The position numbers and the translations under genes were made by a program. Below the pieces are notes generated by a model, which saw nothing but the letters and a program-made list of their open reading frames with translations, did not search any database and was not told the origin of the DNA. A DNA stretch of 64,000 nt from Alviniconcha marisindica (lineage: Eukaryota > Mollusca > Gastropoda > Provannidae), in assembly GCA_018857735.1 (NCBI GenBank), contig JABMCL010003304.1:777501-841500 (forward strand). Reading direction: 5' to 3'. Position 1 is the stretch's first letter, and the number at the start of each line of letters is the position of its first letter. Of this stretch, positions 11,940 to 26,045 are shown one piece after another.

Positions 11940-13855
11940 TGTTGTGCAGCATGGTAAATACACCCGTTATTCCTGGAATGACAAATACTGCCCAATACGT
12001 GTTGTAACTGTAAACGTTTGAATGTTTGGCATGGTAAATACTGCCTAGTAACCGCAGTAACTATATAGGTGAATGATGTCTGGCATAACAAATACTGCCC
12101 AATAACTGCAGTAACTATAATGATGAATGATGTCTGGCATGGTAAAATACTGCTCAGTCAGTAACTGCAGTAAATATACAGGTGAATGATGTCGCGTATG
12201 GCAAATACTGCTCAGTAACAGCAGTAACTATACAGACGAATGATGTCTGGCATAGTAGAATATTGCTCAGTAACTGCAGTAACTATACACGCGAATGATG
12301 TTGGGTATGGTAAATACTGCCCAGTAACAGCAGTAACTATATAGGTGAATGATGTCTGGAATGGCAAATACTGCTCAGTACCTGCAGTAACTCCCTACAC
12401 GCGAATGATGTTGGGTATGGTAAATACTGCCCAGTAAGAGCAGTAACGATATAGGTGAATGTCTGGCATAGCAAATACTGCAGTAACTATACACGCGAAT
12501 GATGTTAGGCATGGTAAATACTGTCTAGTAACTGCGGTAACCATTTAGACGAATGATATATTTGGCATGGTAAAATACTGCCTGGTAACTGGAGTAACTG
12601 TGATTAGATGAATGATTCCTGGCATGGTAAAATACTGCCTATACAGTAGCTGGAGTAACGAGGCGAATTATATATGGCATAATACATACTGCACAGTAAC
12701 TACAGTAACTAGGCGAGTGATGTCTAGCATAATACATACTAGCCGGTAATTACAGTAACTAGGCGAGTGATATCTGGCATAATAAATACTACCCGGTAGC
12801 TACAGTACTAGGTGAGTGATGTCTGGCATAATAAATACTACCCGGTAACTACAGTAACTAGGCGAGTGATATCTGGCATAATAAATACTACCCGGTAGCT
12901 ACAGTACTAGGCGAGTGACGTCTGGCATAATAAATACTACCCGGTAACTACAGTAACTAGGCGAGTGATATCTGGCATAATAAATACTACCCGGTAGCTA
13001 CAGTACTAGGCGAGTGATGTCTGGCATAATAAATACTACCCGGTAACTACAGTAACTAGGCGAGTGATATCTGGCATAATAAATACTACCCGGTAGCTAC
13101 AGTACTAGGCGAGTGATGTCTGGCATAATAAATACTACCCGATAACTACAGTAACTAGGCGAATGATATCTGGCATAATAAATACTACCCGTTAACTACA
13201 GTAGCTAGGTGAATGATATCTGGTATAATAAATACTATCCGGTAACTACAGTAACTAGGCGGGTGATGCCTGGCATAATACATACTGCCTAGTAACTACA
13301 GTAACCAGGCGAGTGATGTCTAGCAGAATACATACTACCCGGTAACTACAGTAACCAGGTGAGTGATGTCTGGCATAATACATACTGCACAGCAACTACA
13401 GTAACTAGGCGAGTGATGTCTAGCATAATACATACTAGCCGGTAATTACAGTAGCAAGGCGAGTGATGTCTGGCATAATAAATATTACCCGATAACTACA
13501 GTAACTAGGCGAATGATATCTGGCGTAATAAATACTACCCGTTAACTACAGTAGCTAGGTGACTGATATCTGGTATAATAAATACTGCCCAGTAACTACA
13601 GTAACCAGGCAAGTGATGTCTGGCATAGTACATACTGCACAGTAACTACAGTAACTAGGCGAGTGATGTCTAGCGTAATACATAGTAGCCGGTAATTACA
13701 GTAGCAAGGCGAGTGATGTCTGGCATAGTAAATACTGCCCAGTAACTACAGTGCCTATGAATAGCCGAATGGTTATCAATACTGCCCAGTAACTACAATG
13801 CCTATGAATAGCCGAATGGTTATCAGGCATGGTAAATAATGCCCAGTAACCGCAG
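11940..13855. repeat. about 50-bp minisatellite, roughly 38 copies, with dimer higher-order structure
   Basis: The core phrases are tctggcataataaatac, tacccggtaactacagtaa and ctaggcgagtgat. Early copies (to about 12700) use tactgcccagtaactgcag instead and are more diverged. From about 12740 to 13140 two variants alternate: one with gtaactacagtaacta and one with gtagctacagtacta. The real unit there is a 99-bp dimer. Confidence 0.95.
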
Positions 13856-13857
13856 TA

Positions 13858-14011
13858 AGAGGGAGAGAGAACTCGAACTCGAAAACTTTAATACTCAAGG
13901 ATAGTAGCGTTAGGTCCATTTGGACCTATCTATCAGCCAGTCCTTGCCGGCTATTCTACAAACACAAGTAAGCACAAGAGAGAGAAGGGGGGGGGGGGGG
14001 GGGGGAGGGAG

Positions 14012-14077
<66 letters not shown>
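13858..14077. repeat. element end plus G run and (GA)n tract
   Basis: The phrase cgaactcgaaaacttta near 13874 also occurs at 20170, and a diverged inverted copy lies near 26450. A G run of about 19 (13988-14006) and a GA tract to about 14077 follow. Confidence 0.8.
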
Positions 14078-14239
14078 ATTAATTCTTTTATTCAGTACCG
14101 AGCTAGTGGTTTGCAATCATTTACATTCATGGTCTGAAAACAACCCAAAGCCATTAACAATTGTACGCTGTAGTGTAGGATATAAAAATTATATAGCACG
14201 GCAAGGTTTTTAATAACCTCTCTGCTCCTTGAATAGCCC

Positions 14240-14309
14240 TGATATATATATATATATATATAACCGTAATGGCTGACTGGGTGTAATACACCAAGTTACT
14301 TACTTACTG
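14240..14309 (+). mobile_element. 3' tail of RNase H-type LINE
   Basis: A TA tract is followed by ataaccgtaatggctgactg, ggtgtaatacaccaagtt and a TACT tail. This matches the end of the element at 2550-3404. Confidence 0.75.
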
Positions 14310-14639
14310 CTCCTTTTTTTACTTCTGGGGAGCAAAAACCTGTTTCCGCTCCGGGAGGGTCTGGTCCTTTGTGAAAGGAACAAGCTTTTCTCCTCTTTAC
14401 ACCCCCCACCCCCCGCACCTCCCCCCCCCCTCCACACACCTCTCCCCGATCTACTCATATGTTCCAGACCTACATATAACGCAACAACAAGTAATTACTT
14501 GCTTTTGCTTTTCTACACTTCTAATATATATGTATATATATATTTCAGTTATACTCCAAGAAGTACAAGAAGTAATAGGCTATGATTGAAAAACTGAGCC
14601 GGGTCAACTGTCCCATCCGAATTTTTGTAAACTGTTTAG

Positions 14640-15299
<660 letters not shown>

Positions 15300-16075
15300 C
15301 ATTTTGTCTTTCTGACTCAGTCTCTCTTTGTCTCCTCTCTTTCAAAGTATTATGTATACTGCAACGGACGACTGCTTAATTTGAATAGCAACATTTAGGT
15401 GAAGGCATATCTGAGATGGCATTGTGTACACTGACAAAATGTTAAGATGTACGAGTATAAAGCTGTGAAATAAAGAAACAAGCAAACAAACAATGGTACT
15501 GCCGGACCGACTCAATTTTCAAGGCGAAACTGGTCATGACTTTGTTCTAGTGCTTGATCAAGACACCCATTTTTATCAAAGTTATCTTTGTTTTTGTGTG
15601 GCTTTTATGGAAACATTTGATTTAAGACACACGCCCTTACTTTTTCAAGGATTGGCCTTAAATATTTTTCTGCTTGTTGTTGCTTTGCTTCGTTAACTTG
15701 AAGTAATAATTTTTAACCGCGTTTATTTTTGCTTCACTGCACCAACTCTTTGCGGTCATAAAGGTCATCTGGTTTACGCTTCAAAATTATAAAACAAGTT
15801 TGTGTTCACCGAGTCACATCTCTTATTTGTTTAAATGAAACAACTGCTTTTCTTCTATTTGTCTTTTGTTGGCTTCCTATTAAACAAGCGAACACACACA
15901 CGACAAATTATTCATTTACTTTTTTAAACCAACGCCGGGAAGTGATAGCGTTCGCTTGACGACGTCACACACGTGCAACAAGGGACACAATACCGGGCAG
16001 CGGTAACTCTCACCTGGCAAGCCAAAAATATATACATATGTAGGTAACATAAGAAGCTCTAGGAGCTGTGTGAAA
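15300..16075. other. unassigned unique sequence
   Basis: No exon is visible. At about 15960-15975 an ACGTCA half cAMP-response site lies next to a CACGTG E-box, which could be regulatory. The 67-residue plus frame at 15493-15696 has no recognisable family signature. Confidence 0.4.
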
Positions 16076-16078
16076 GTC

Positions 16079-16151
16079 GAGGTGGCCGTCCTGAACTCCC
16101 CGTCCCAAATAGCCCTTACGGTCTCTGTGGACGCAAAGCAGCATTGAACTT
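16079..16151 (+). mobile_element. SINE tail fragment, family C
   Basis: ggtggccgtcctgaactcc, then a tail like family A (acggtctctgtggacgcaaa). The reverse complement of the same unit lies at 27838-27915. Confidence 0.65.
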
Positions 16152-16244
16152 AAACTCCACCACCGCCGCATGCTCGTAGAACTTAAGAGAGCTTAGTGAT
16201 GAAGTGGGAAATCATAACTGACAAACACCAGCGCTGTACCCTAC

Positions 16245-16590
16245 CTGAGTCTTCGCGGTCCACGCTGTCTCGAAGCTGAGAGGTGTCCCGGCTCTCCATC
16301 CTGGGGGGATGGTCGTGCTGACCCGTCGAGGCGTGCCCGGAGCCGAAATGCGCCAGCGAGGTACGAGATCCTAGCAGATTGTCTACGCTGAAGCTGCTCC
16401 TGCCGCCGCAGTGGTCGCCGAAGCGGACGAGGGTGGCATCACCGTGACTACCACCCTGACCAGCCGGCCCCGACAGTTCCAGAAACCGCGACGGATAGTC
16501 CAGCCGCTCACCGACTCTGACCGAGCCGCTGCTCACGCAAGGCACGACCACCTTCCTTCCGGCGCCATCCGCCAAGCTGGTTGCCAGTTG
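16245..16590 (-). CDS. probable exon with eh1-like motif (transcription-factor-like), upstream limit uncertain
   Basis: The minus frame is open from about 16806 to the donor at 16245/16244 (CAG|GTAGGG). The part I trust, about 16590 to 16245, is rich in CpG and codes for Ser/Gly/Arg/Asp-rich sequence with the motif SFSVDNLLG. FSVDNLL resembles the eh1 motif FxIxxIL (FSIDNIL in Goosecoid), by which many homeobox repressors bind Groucho. After it come TSLAHFGSGHAS and RDSVDREDSG. No homeodomain or other DNA-binding domain is visible on the minus strand down to position 1, so any further exon would lie beyond a long intron. The upstream part of the frame (16600-16806) looks non-coding and proline-rich. 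No start codon is identified. Confidence 0.4.
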
Positions 16591-16899
16591 CGGGATTCGA
16601 ACCGCGGAGGACAGCGGGGCTGGGGGCCAAGGGATCGTGGGCAGGGCAGGCGGGAGGAGGGAGAAGGGGGGCGGGTAAGGGAACATGGTGAAAAAGTCCA
16701 TGCTTTTGGGGCTAGCTCCCAGTCCCGCCAAACAAAAATCCGTGCTTTTGGGGTCTCCCAGGCCAAAAAACAAGGCGTGCGTTGTATGACGGCCGTTGCT
16801 CAGCATTTTGGCTGTTACTCAATAAACCGATTGAAAAAGAAATTCAGTGCCCCCGAGGGATCAATCAAAGTTTCATTGACGAGGCTATCAATTAAAAAA

Positions 16900-17205
16900 C
16901 TTTTTTTTTTTTTTACTGGCCCTTAACAAAGAACGCACTGACTGCAAACAGCATGGTCTTTGGTCGTTGGCCGTGAACACACCACTGTCACTATTTCGTC
17001 TGCCAGGATGCTAATGATCCGTGTCGACTGGACACTGACGGCTCCCTGTAAGTGTTATAGTGGTCCGTGAATGTCAGTTGCAATCCACTTTTACTCCTTG
17101 GTCACTGGTCAGTGTCTCTTTTCAGTCGGTCACTGCAGGCCAGTGTCAGCATGATACTGTCTCTCATATATCTTGTCCAGTAGCGTACGTGTCATTGGGC
17201 AGTAT
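16900..17205. other. sequence dense in CACTG/CAGTG
   Basis: No exon is visible. Short motifs of the CACTG/CAGTG type recur every 10-20 bases (cactgtcac, gacactgacgg, ggtcactggtcagtg) up to about 17800. Confidence 0.45.
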
Positions 17206-17445
17206 TGACACACACACACACACACACAAAACGAAAGTCAGTGTTGGCACACACAAAACGAATGCGTCATTGGTCAGTTTTGGCACATGACACAAATCGC
17301 GGCGTCATTGGTCAGTGTTGGCACATTAACAAAACGAGGCGTCATTGGTCAGTGTTGGCACACGTCAGTATAACGAAGGCGTCATTGGTCAGTGTTGGCA
17401 CACTCAAAACGAAGGCGTCAATGTTGGCACACAACAAAATGGAGG
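17205..17445. repeat. about 40-bp minisatellite with CA tract
   Basis: The unit contains aaaacgaaggcgtcattgg and tcagtgttggcacac, in about 6 copies. It begins with a pure CA tract at 17209-17228. Confidence 0.85.
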
Positions 17446-17449
17446 CCAC

Positions 17450-18900
17450 AGTCACTGCCGGTCAGTATCATGATTAGCACACACGTGGCAAAGTGAAGAG
17501 TGTCAGCAATGACAATATTTGTAAACCAAGTCCTGTGGATGTCAGTCATGATCAGTGAGACCGAGTCGACACGAGATTTTGCTACTTCCTGTCACTGAAT
17601 GAAACCGGCCATTGGCGGTCAGTTCCGAAGGAGCTAGCCTACTGTCTGCTCTGTCGTGGTGGCATCGGTCTGCGGCATTCAGTCAGCACAGGACTGAGCC
17701 ACTGCTCTGACTGCCAGGAGTGTCATCAACTGTTTATCAATCTCTGGCCACTCCGAGTCCGGGCAGCTAGAGTGACAGCCGGCTTTTCAAGCTGACAGAC
17801 TTCTTCACTCATTCACATATCAATTTACTGTGAATGGTGTGGGTCCCCCCCCCCCTCCCCCCTTGTTCCTCTCTGTCTCAGATTTGTGAGGGCAACGTGG
17901 TCGAGTAAGGCCACACGATCGCGCCAACGTGATTACCACACACTTGAGAAGTCAATTATCAAGTCTGACTGAGCCGAGAGGCCAAGAAACCAGCGAGCGA
18001 CCAATCAGAAAACAAGTGAAGCTTCCAAGGACGTAAGTCAAAGGCGGAGACAATATTGTCAGACTAAGGTTCCCCCACGCCCCCCTTCCTGTCGATCCCA
18101 CGCCGGCCAAAAAAGTGGACCAATCGTAAGAGAGCGGAAGACACGCGACACGCGGAGAAGGCAGTTGGCTCAGTATGGAGTAGAGGGGGTTGTCAGTGAG
18201 GTGAGAGCCGTTTGCTGGGGCTTCGGGGTTAATAGAAATTATTGACAAACGTCGGCGCACTAACTTCCCACCGCGGCGCACCACCTTTCCGCTCCATCGT
18301 GGCGGCAAGACGGCACAGCCGAAACCTCACACCCGGACGGGGGACCAGAAAAATTAATACGCCACGAAAATGGTCGGGGTATATTTTGTGCTGGATTTCG
18401 TGTCCCGAGGCGAAAGGATAAGGCGTGGCGAGCAATCTTATCCAAGCATTTTCAATTCTGCCTCTCCAGATTCCTGAAATAAAGATCTCCGCCTCGCCAG
18501 ACGGGCTCCGTTTAACATCCGGAGTGAGGTAGGAAAGGGCGGTAACTGGCCGACAGCAATTAAATCATATGTCACGCAGGAACCCCATCTGGGAACAGAA
18601 GTTCACCCTACCCCTGTCTCTGTTTCTTTTATTCATATGGGCCTGCAGCAAAGGCAGCGTAATTGGGCGGTAAATGTCAGACTAGTTTTGAGGTAAATGA
18701 TTACTCAGTCCTGGAACAAAAGGAACCGATTTCCTGTTCAACAGACAGCACGAGCAGCCTAAGTCCCCCACCCCGCCACCCCACCCCCTCTTTCTGAGCA
18801 CCAGGGGGCGTTGAAAGCTGCCAGATGGAGACATTCCGAGGGTTGAGTGCTAGGACCAAATGAATTGAATATTGTTTAGAACCCAGTTCTCGTATCTTGA
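17450..18900. promoter_or_regulatory. CpG-rich unique region with CCAAT boxes, possible promoter or enhancer
   Basis: Non-repetitive and CpG-rich around 17880-18580. ccaatcag (about 18001) and ccaatcg (about 18119) are CCAAT boxes. Homeodomain-type AT-rich sites (gcaattaaatcat near 18555) are present. It lies upstream of the minus-strand exon at 16.2-16.6 kb, so it could be that gene's control region. No exon is convincing here; the short minus frames at 17952-18308 and 18229-18435 have no family signature. Confidence 0.25.
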
Positions 18901-19374
18901 TGAAACTGTCAGTGCAGGTCTCACCACGGCTACGGGAACCTTTTTCCTTCTTTCAGCCACTCTGCCGAGTGGAATCAGTTTACGGCTTTAAAGCATGCAT
19001 GGCTTGCGCCGTTTGCAAGTTTATCGTTTTTTTGTTTTGTTTGTTTGTTTGTTTGTATAAGTATTTGAAAAATATATATAATAACAACAATAATAGTCAA
19101 AGAGCAGAGATTTGTTGCAAAATGGCGAGGTAACCGGTATAGTTTACACACTGAGCTGGCAATGGTATGGTCACTGGCAGCAACTTGACTCTGCCATTGC
19201 AGAAACAAATATTGGAGTTAAAAAAAAAACGAAGAAAAAAAAGAAAAACAACAACAACAACAAAACTACAACTGAATACTGCAAATAACAGAACATTGCA
19301 TGGTTGAAACTGAAGCAATATGTTAAAACTGCAGGGTGACAACTGAGCACGAAGCCCTAAAAGGACCCCCACCC

Positions 19375-19375
<1 letters not shown>

Positions 19376-19457
<82 letters not shown>

Positions 19458-19485
19458 AGAAGAAGAAGAAGAAGAAGAAGAAAGT
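19376..19485. repeat. (GA)n then (GAA)n microsatellite
   Basis: About 38 GA units are followed by about 9 GAA units. Confidence 0.95.
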
Positions 19486-19487
19486 AA

Positions 19488-19535
19488 GTTGATGTTTTAC
19501 GCCCAGTCAACCGGTATGGTTACATCAGTCAGGGC
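19488..19535 (-). mobile_element. 3' tail of RNase H-type LINE, minus orientation
   Basis: Reads ttttacgcccagtcaaccgg then tatggttacatcag, the reverse complement of the element end at about 3330-3385. It is preceded by a GAA tract in place of the usual tail repeat. Confidence 0.7.
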
Positions 19536-19539
19536 GAAA

Positions 19540-19985
19540 GAAGAAGAAGCAGAAGAAGAAGAAGAAAAGAAAGGGACAAAGCATGTTAATGATCAGGCCC
19601 GCTTTTATAATACACGATCTCTGCCAGATTTGAACGTGATGGCACTTATCGCATTATAAAGTGCCCTAACCGCCGGCGGGGCTCAAAGTGCTAGCTCCCA
19701 CGTGTCGCTTCGTGCTACTGTACACAGTGAGCGCACGCCAGAGTACACAGAGCCCACGTAGCCCAGGGCTACCCGCCGCTAAAACACCAGGCGCCATGCC
19801 TGTTAGTCCATATTGCGTTATCTTTTGTCTATCTGCGTATTGGCCCTCTTCCGCGCCCAGTCCATGACCAGATGGAAATCCCATTGCCGCTGCGTGGAGT
19901 AGCCTGCAGTAATTCCATGATCACTTCAGCTTCCGCAGCTGGAAATAGGAAGAAGAAAAGAAGAAGAAACAAAAGAAAAAAGATG
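19540..19985. other. unassigned spacer
   Basis: GAA-rich at first, then unique sequence. A tRNA-like remnant may lie near 19620-19700 (ccagatttgaac). No exon is visible. Confidence 0.4.
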
Positions 19986-19989
19986 GGGC

Positions 19990-20345
19990 AGAGAGAGAGA
20001 GAGAGAGAGAGTGGGGGGAGAGACAGACGCGGGACAGACAGACAAAGACTGGGAGAGACAGAGACAGAGGCAGACTGAGACAGAGAGACAGAGACAGAGA
20101 GACAGAGAAAGAGAGAGACAGAGAGAGGCCGACAGAGGGACAGGACAGAGAGAACTCATCCCATCGAACTCGAAAACTTTATTTTACAAGGACTGTAGTT
20201 CAGGTTCAGTCAAAACCTGTCTAACAACTAGTGTTTGCTAAGCTACTGAGAGGAGAGAGAGAGAGAGAGAGAGGGAGAGAGGGAGGGGGGGGGGGGGGGG
20301 GAGAGGACAAGAGAGACAGAGAGAGAGGGGTAGGGGTGGGGTTGG
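19990..20345. repeat. GA / GACA purine-rich repeats around an element end
   Basis: GA and CAGA repeats (19990-20155) and a GA plus G-run stretch (20248-20345) flank a unique piece with cgaactcgaaaactttatt that is shared with 13874. Confidence 0.9.
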
Positions 20346-20399
20346 GGGAAGACGCCATTTCAGTGGAGTGGATAATGATGGACGTCTGGATTCAAAAGT

Positions 20400-20850
20400 G
20401 TGTGCCGGTCTTGCCACAGCTGAACTGTGAAATACATGCATAAGTATGCACACAAATTGTCCACTGTTAATGTAAACCGGACATTTCAACAAAATAATTG
20501 TGAATGAGTTGTAGCTGCACTGTCAAAATGCATGCATACATACAAAAATTGTCCAATGTAAATATAAATCAGACATTCCAACAAAATAACTGTGAATAAA
20601 TTGCAGCTGAACTGTGAAATACATACACCAAAATTGTCGAATGTTAACGTAAATCGGACAATCAAACAAATAATTGTGAACGAATTGTAGCTGAACTGCG
20701 AAATACGTACACGCGCACATAAATTGTCGCATGATAATCACACATTCGACAGATTGCACAAGCCGGTCACCCCAGAACGATTCGACAGATAATTGTGAAT
20801 GATTTGTCGAATGTTAATGACTCGAAATTCGGACATCAACAGATAATTCT
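20400..20850. repeat. about 100-bp degenerate tandem repeat
   Basis: Four to five diverged copies contain agctgaactgtgaaatac, aaattgtcgaatgttaa and caaataattgtgaa. Confidence 0.85.
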
Positions 20851-21580
20851 CAATATAACTCTCTTTTTGGGCATACTGGAATAGACTATTGACGTCCCTG
20901 AATAAGAGCTGGTCGGTAGTACAGGGCAGAATGTGGTTGGCTCAGAAAGTGGAGGTGGTGTTAATATGATTATTTATGTCAGACACCTGTACAGTGTATA
21001 CATTTACGTACATTTTTGTGTAAAGCGCTTTGAGTTAAGTCATGTTATGAACATTGCGCTATAGAAGCGTTATGTCTTAATATTTATCTGGCGCGACCGA
21101 CGGGAAGTAAAAATCCAAACACGAGCTAACTAATTAATCTCTCAAGTGAAGTCTCAACGAAAAACAATAGTTGTAGAGAGTATATCATATTTATTTTTAT
21201 TTTTGGGTTTAACTTTGTGTCGAATCCCCCCCCCCTCCCCCAGCTTTTTTCGAGCCGTGACATGTCACCGAAGGCTTTTCACAAACATCCTGCCCGGGCG
21301 CTCGCGTCGAACCGCCATTTCCGACTGGTCCAAACTATGAAACGTTACCCGAGCGTTTGAGTAAAGTAGCGCACACGCGTCAACAAAAGCGTTTAAAAAT
21401 CATGTATCATTATGAAAACCATAAATAAAAATATTCTGGAATGGAAAAATTACAAGACTGACTTTTCTCTCATACCCCCTTTAACTCCATCTGCTATTTT
21501 AGTCGTCTCAAGCCGTGTTGTTAACAGTTTAAAGAGGACTGTTTCTGTCAGTAACAACAATAGTGTGACGGTCAGAGTTG
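20850..21580. other. spacer with a LINE-tail-like motif
   Basis: At about 21020-21090, gtaaagcgctttgagtt ... gcgctatagaagcg resembles the 3' ends of LINEs common in marine invertebrates. The rest is unassigned. Confidence 0.4.
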
Positions 21581-21584
21581 CGTG

Positions 21585-22785
<1,201 letters not shown>

Positions 22786-23038
22786 ATATCCTCCTGGCTT
22801 CGAGTTTCTGAACTACGTGTGAACGACGTGTCATAATAATAAGCTCGATTTCATGAATGCAAAACAAGTCAGATTAAGAAGAAAAAGAAGAAGCAGAAGA
22901 CCCGACCCGGCAGTGACCGATGTTGACGACAATGGCGACGACGTCAGCGAAGAAGCGGGGGGGGGGGGGGGGGAGAAGAAATTAACCAGCTAGGTTCAAA
23001 ACAGCAGTACACATCAACATAGCTTTGAAAAACAACCA

Positions 23039-23042
<4 letters not shown>

Positions 23043-23124
<82 letters not shown>
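23043..23124. repeat. (GA)n microsatellite
   Basis: About 40 perfect GA units. A G run of about 18 lies just before it at 22958-22974. Confidence 0.95.
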
Positions 23125-23127
<3 letters not shown>

Positions 23128-23209
23128 CCTGACTTCTCTCCCCTTGTGTAATAGACATGATGCCGTCTGCGCCACCCCAGTGCTAATCAATTTCCCCGTA
23201 TTGTTCTTT

Positions 23210-23600
23210 CCGGCTTGGAGTGATTTCACCTTTAGGAAATTGAAAACCCTGCAAGTGCCGAGCCGTCTAGGCTGGGATAAGAGAGGGCGAGGCGCTGTGC
23301 ACAGGCTTCCTAAACAACGCGGCCCGCAGCAGTTGAACCGCTCTTTGTCGGCGCCTTGAACCCCATTATTTCCGTCATTTTAGAGAACTCCTAGTACTTC
23401 GCCGCGATTTTTCATCGGTTTGACAATATTAATTCGCCAATCAACCGCCGAACGGCTGTATGATTTATTGTCTCTCGCGGAATTTCCACTGAATCTGCGT
23501 AATTATATGTTACTTGACCGTGTTGACAAGATATGTCTTCTTTTCTTGTGTTCGCAGAATTAATAACAATCGGATCAGCACAAGACGATAAGGTAAAAAA
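23210..23600. promoter_or_regulatory. unique, site-rich block, candidate cis-regulatory element
   Basis: This is the longest clearly non-repetitive, balanced-composition block between two GA arrays. It contains ccaatca, aatattaattcgcc, atgatttattg and cgtaattatatg, the kind of AT-rich homeodomain sites often seen in enhancers. There is no open frame of interest. The assignment is inference from composition only. Confidence 0.2.
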
Positions 23601-23645
23601 TGACTGCTCGATTGTCTCAGAAACATGACCAACTGGATCTAACAG

Positions 23646-23889
<244 letters not shown>

Positions 23890-23890
<1 letters not shown>

Positions 23891-25140
23891 AGAAAGAGAC
23901 TGTATAAGGTCCACGATTGGTTAGCCAGTCGTAAGAGCAGCAGAAACTTGAAAAGTGATCAAAAGTCCTTAACAACAACGCCAATCTCCCTCTCTACAAT
24001 CCACTCACTGGCCGAGCCCACTGATCTCTCACTGAGTCAAGTGCGCTATCGCAGAAAGGCGACCGTTCACATCCGCTCACTCCCGGCCGAATCAGGCTCT
24101 CTGTGTCGCTGGCTCTGTTTTCATCAGAACGAGGCCCTGTGCCAGAAGCTGGTTCATTTGCTGAATTAATCAAGAAAGAATCGTTCAGTGCTTTAAACTG
24201 TAAACTGTGCATCAAACAGCCTACGTCACGAACCGACCCTTAGTCTGCTCTTCATTAGTAACTTCGAAGAGTGAGCCAACATGTGAGCTGCACCCCGGCC
24301 GCGTGTCAGTAGAGCTCAAAATCAATGCCAAAAAAGAAAGTACCTGTACAAATATCGACAAAACAAGCAAATGAAGCCTGGAAATTGTACTAGTATGCTG
24401 ATGCATAACGGCGGCCGCGATTGCATACGGGAGCTGTTCGAAGACCGTACCCAAGGGCCTCCACTAAGAAAGTGACTCAGGCCAGTGGAAAAACTCCCTT
24501 GCCGCATCGGCGTCTCGAACCGCCAGTATGCGGCCTGGCTTTTGTGTTAGACACTGTACCAAAACTAGGGATAGGTCTATCCAGCCCATATAACTTCGTT
24601 TTCTTGTTCCGTTTTGAAGTTTTACCTTCACCGATGTGCATTCTCGTGCAGTTGCCGATGAGACTGATTCGAGCGGCTGACCAGCGTTTGCTCACAAATC
24701 ACTGATAGAGCACGCAGAAATAGTATGAATATGTTCAGTGTGGAGCTATCATGACAATCATATCGTGCTTCAAAACATCTCAAACTCAAAACACCTCAAA
24801 AGTGTTCAGTGTCAGTTCTGTTCGAAAGACAGCCTATTTTGTAATGAACCAAAGCCCTTTTTGCCGGATCGCTGGCAGTGGCGGTTGCATTTATCGAGTC
24901 AGCCGCTGCGGTCATCGCCGGCTTACAAACAGCTTTCAATGTGGCTAGATCCAGCTGAAGCAAATGCTGAGACTGATTCAAATACAGAAAAAAAGCTAAA
25001 AAGTACGCTATTGATTAGGACAAAACACAACACGTTAGTTGCACAACATGGCGATGTTAAGTTCATGACGAATACCGGCATGAGTGCCGTTACAGTTGTC
25101 CTGATAAAATTCCGGTCACTATTTCACAATACCGGGACAA
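23890..25140. other. unassigned sequence
   Basis: No exon is supported. Short frames are present (for example 24738-25226, plus) but none has a recognisable motif, and the longest runs into the 91-bp array. A reversed tRNA B-box-like site (gtctcgaaccgcc) lies near 24510. Confidence 0.4.
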
Positions 25141-25147
25141 ACACTGA

Positions 25148-26045
25148 CTGTGTCCCGAATCGTCTGCGCCGGGTCAGGATAATCCCGCCTTGCTCGGTGT
25201 TTATCCGGTTATTCCCCGTGTATTAAAGTTAGCCCTGACTGAGCCCGGAATCGTCTGTGCCGGGTCAGGATAGTCCCGCCTTGCTCGGTGTTTATCCGGT
25301 TATTCCCCGTGTATTAAAGTTAGCCCTGACTGAGCCCCGGATCGTCTGTGCCGGGTCAGGATAGTCCCGCCTTGCTCGGTGTTTATCCGGTTATTCCCCG
25401 TGTATTAAAGTTAGCCCTGACTGAGCCCCGAATCGTCTGTGCCGGGTCAGGATAGTCCCGCCTTGCTCGGGGGTTTATCCGGTTATTCCCCGTAAATTAA
25501 AGTTAGCCCTGACTGAGCCCCGGAATCGTCTGTGCCGGGTCAGGATAGTCCCGCCTTGCTCGGTGTTTATCCGGTTATTCCCCGTGTATTAAAGTTAGCC
25601 CTGACTGAGCCCCGAATCGTCTGTGCCGGGTCAGGATAGTCCCGCCTTGCTCGGTGTTTATCCGGTTATTCCCCGTAAATTAAAGTTAGCCCTGACTGAG
25701 CCCCGGATCGTCTGTGCCGGGTCAGGATAGTCTCGCCTTGCTCGGTGTTTATCCGGTTATTCCCCGTGTATTAAAGTTAGCCCTGACTGAGCCCGGAATC
25801 GTCTGTGCCGGGTCAGGATAGTCCCGCCTTGCTCGGTGTTTATCCGGTTATTCCCCGTGTATTAAAGTTAGCCCTGACTGAGCCCGGAATCGTCTGTGCC
25901 GGGTCAGGATAGTCCCGCCTTGCTCGGTGTTTATCCGGTTATTCCCCGTGTATTAAAGTTAGCCCTGACTGAGCCCCGGATCGTCTGTGCCGGGTCAGGA
26001 TAGTCCCGCCTTACTCGGTGTTTATCCGATTATTCCCCGTGTTTG
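25148..26045. repeat. 91-bp minisatellite, about 10 copies, high identity
   Basis: The unit contains cgtctgtgccgggtcagga, tagtcccgccttgctcgg, tgtttatccggttattcccc and gtattaaagttagccctgac. Copies differ by only a few bases (gtgtatt or gtaaatt, gagccc or gagcccc), so the array is recently homogenised. Confidence 0.96.

Noticed and set aside
15493..15696. Small secreted or membrane protein frame
   Set aside because: Hydrophobic end but no family signature, no splice or promoter support, AT-rich context.
16600..16806. Upstream half of the 207-codon minus frame as coding
   Set aside because: Pro/Ser-rich low-complexity translation with tRNA-like remnants. Only the downstream part looks coding.
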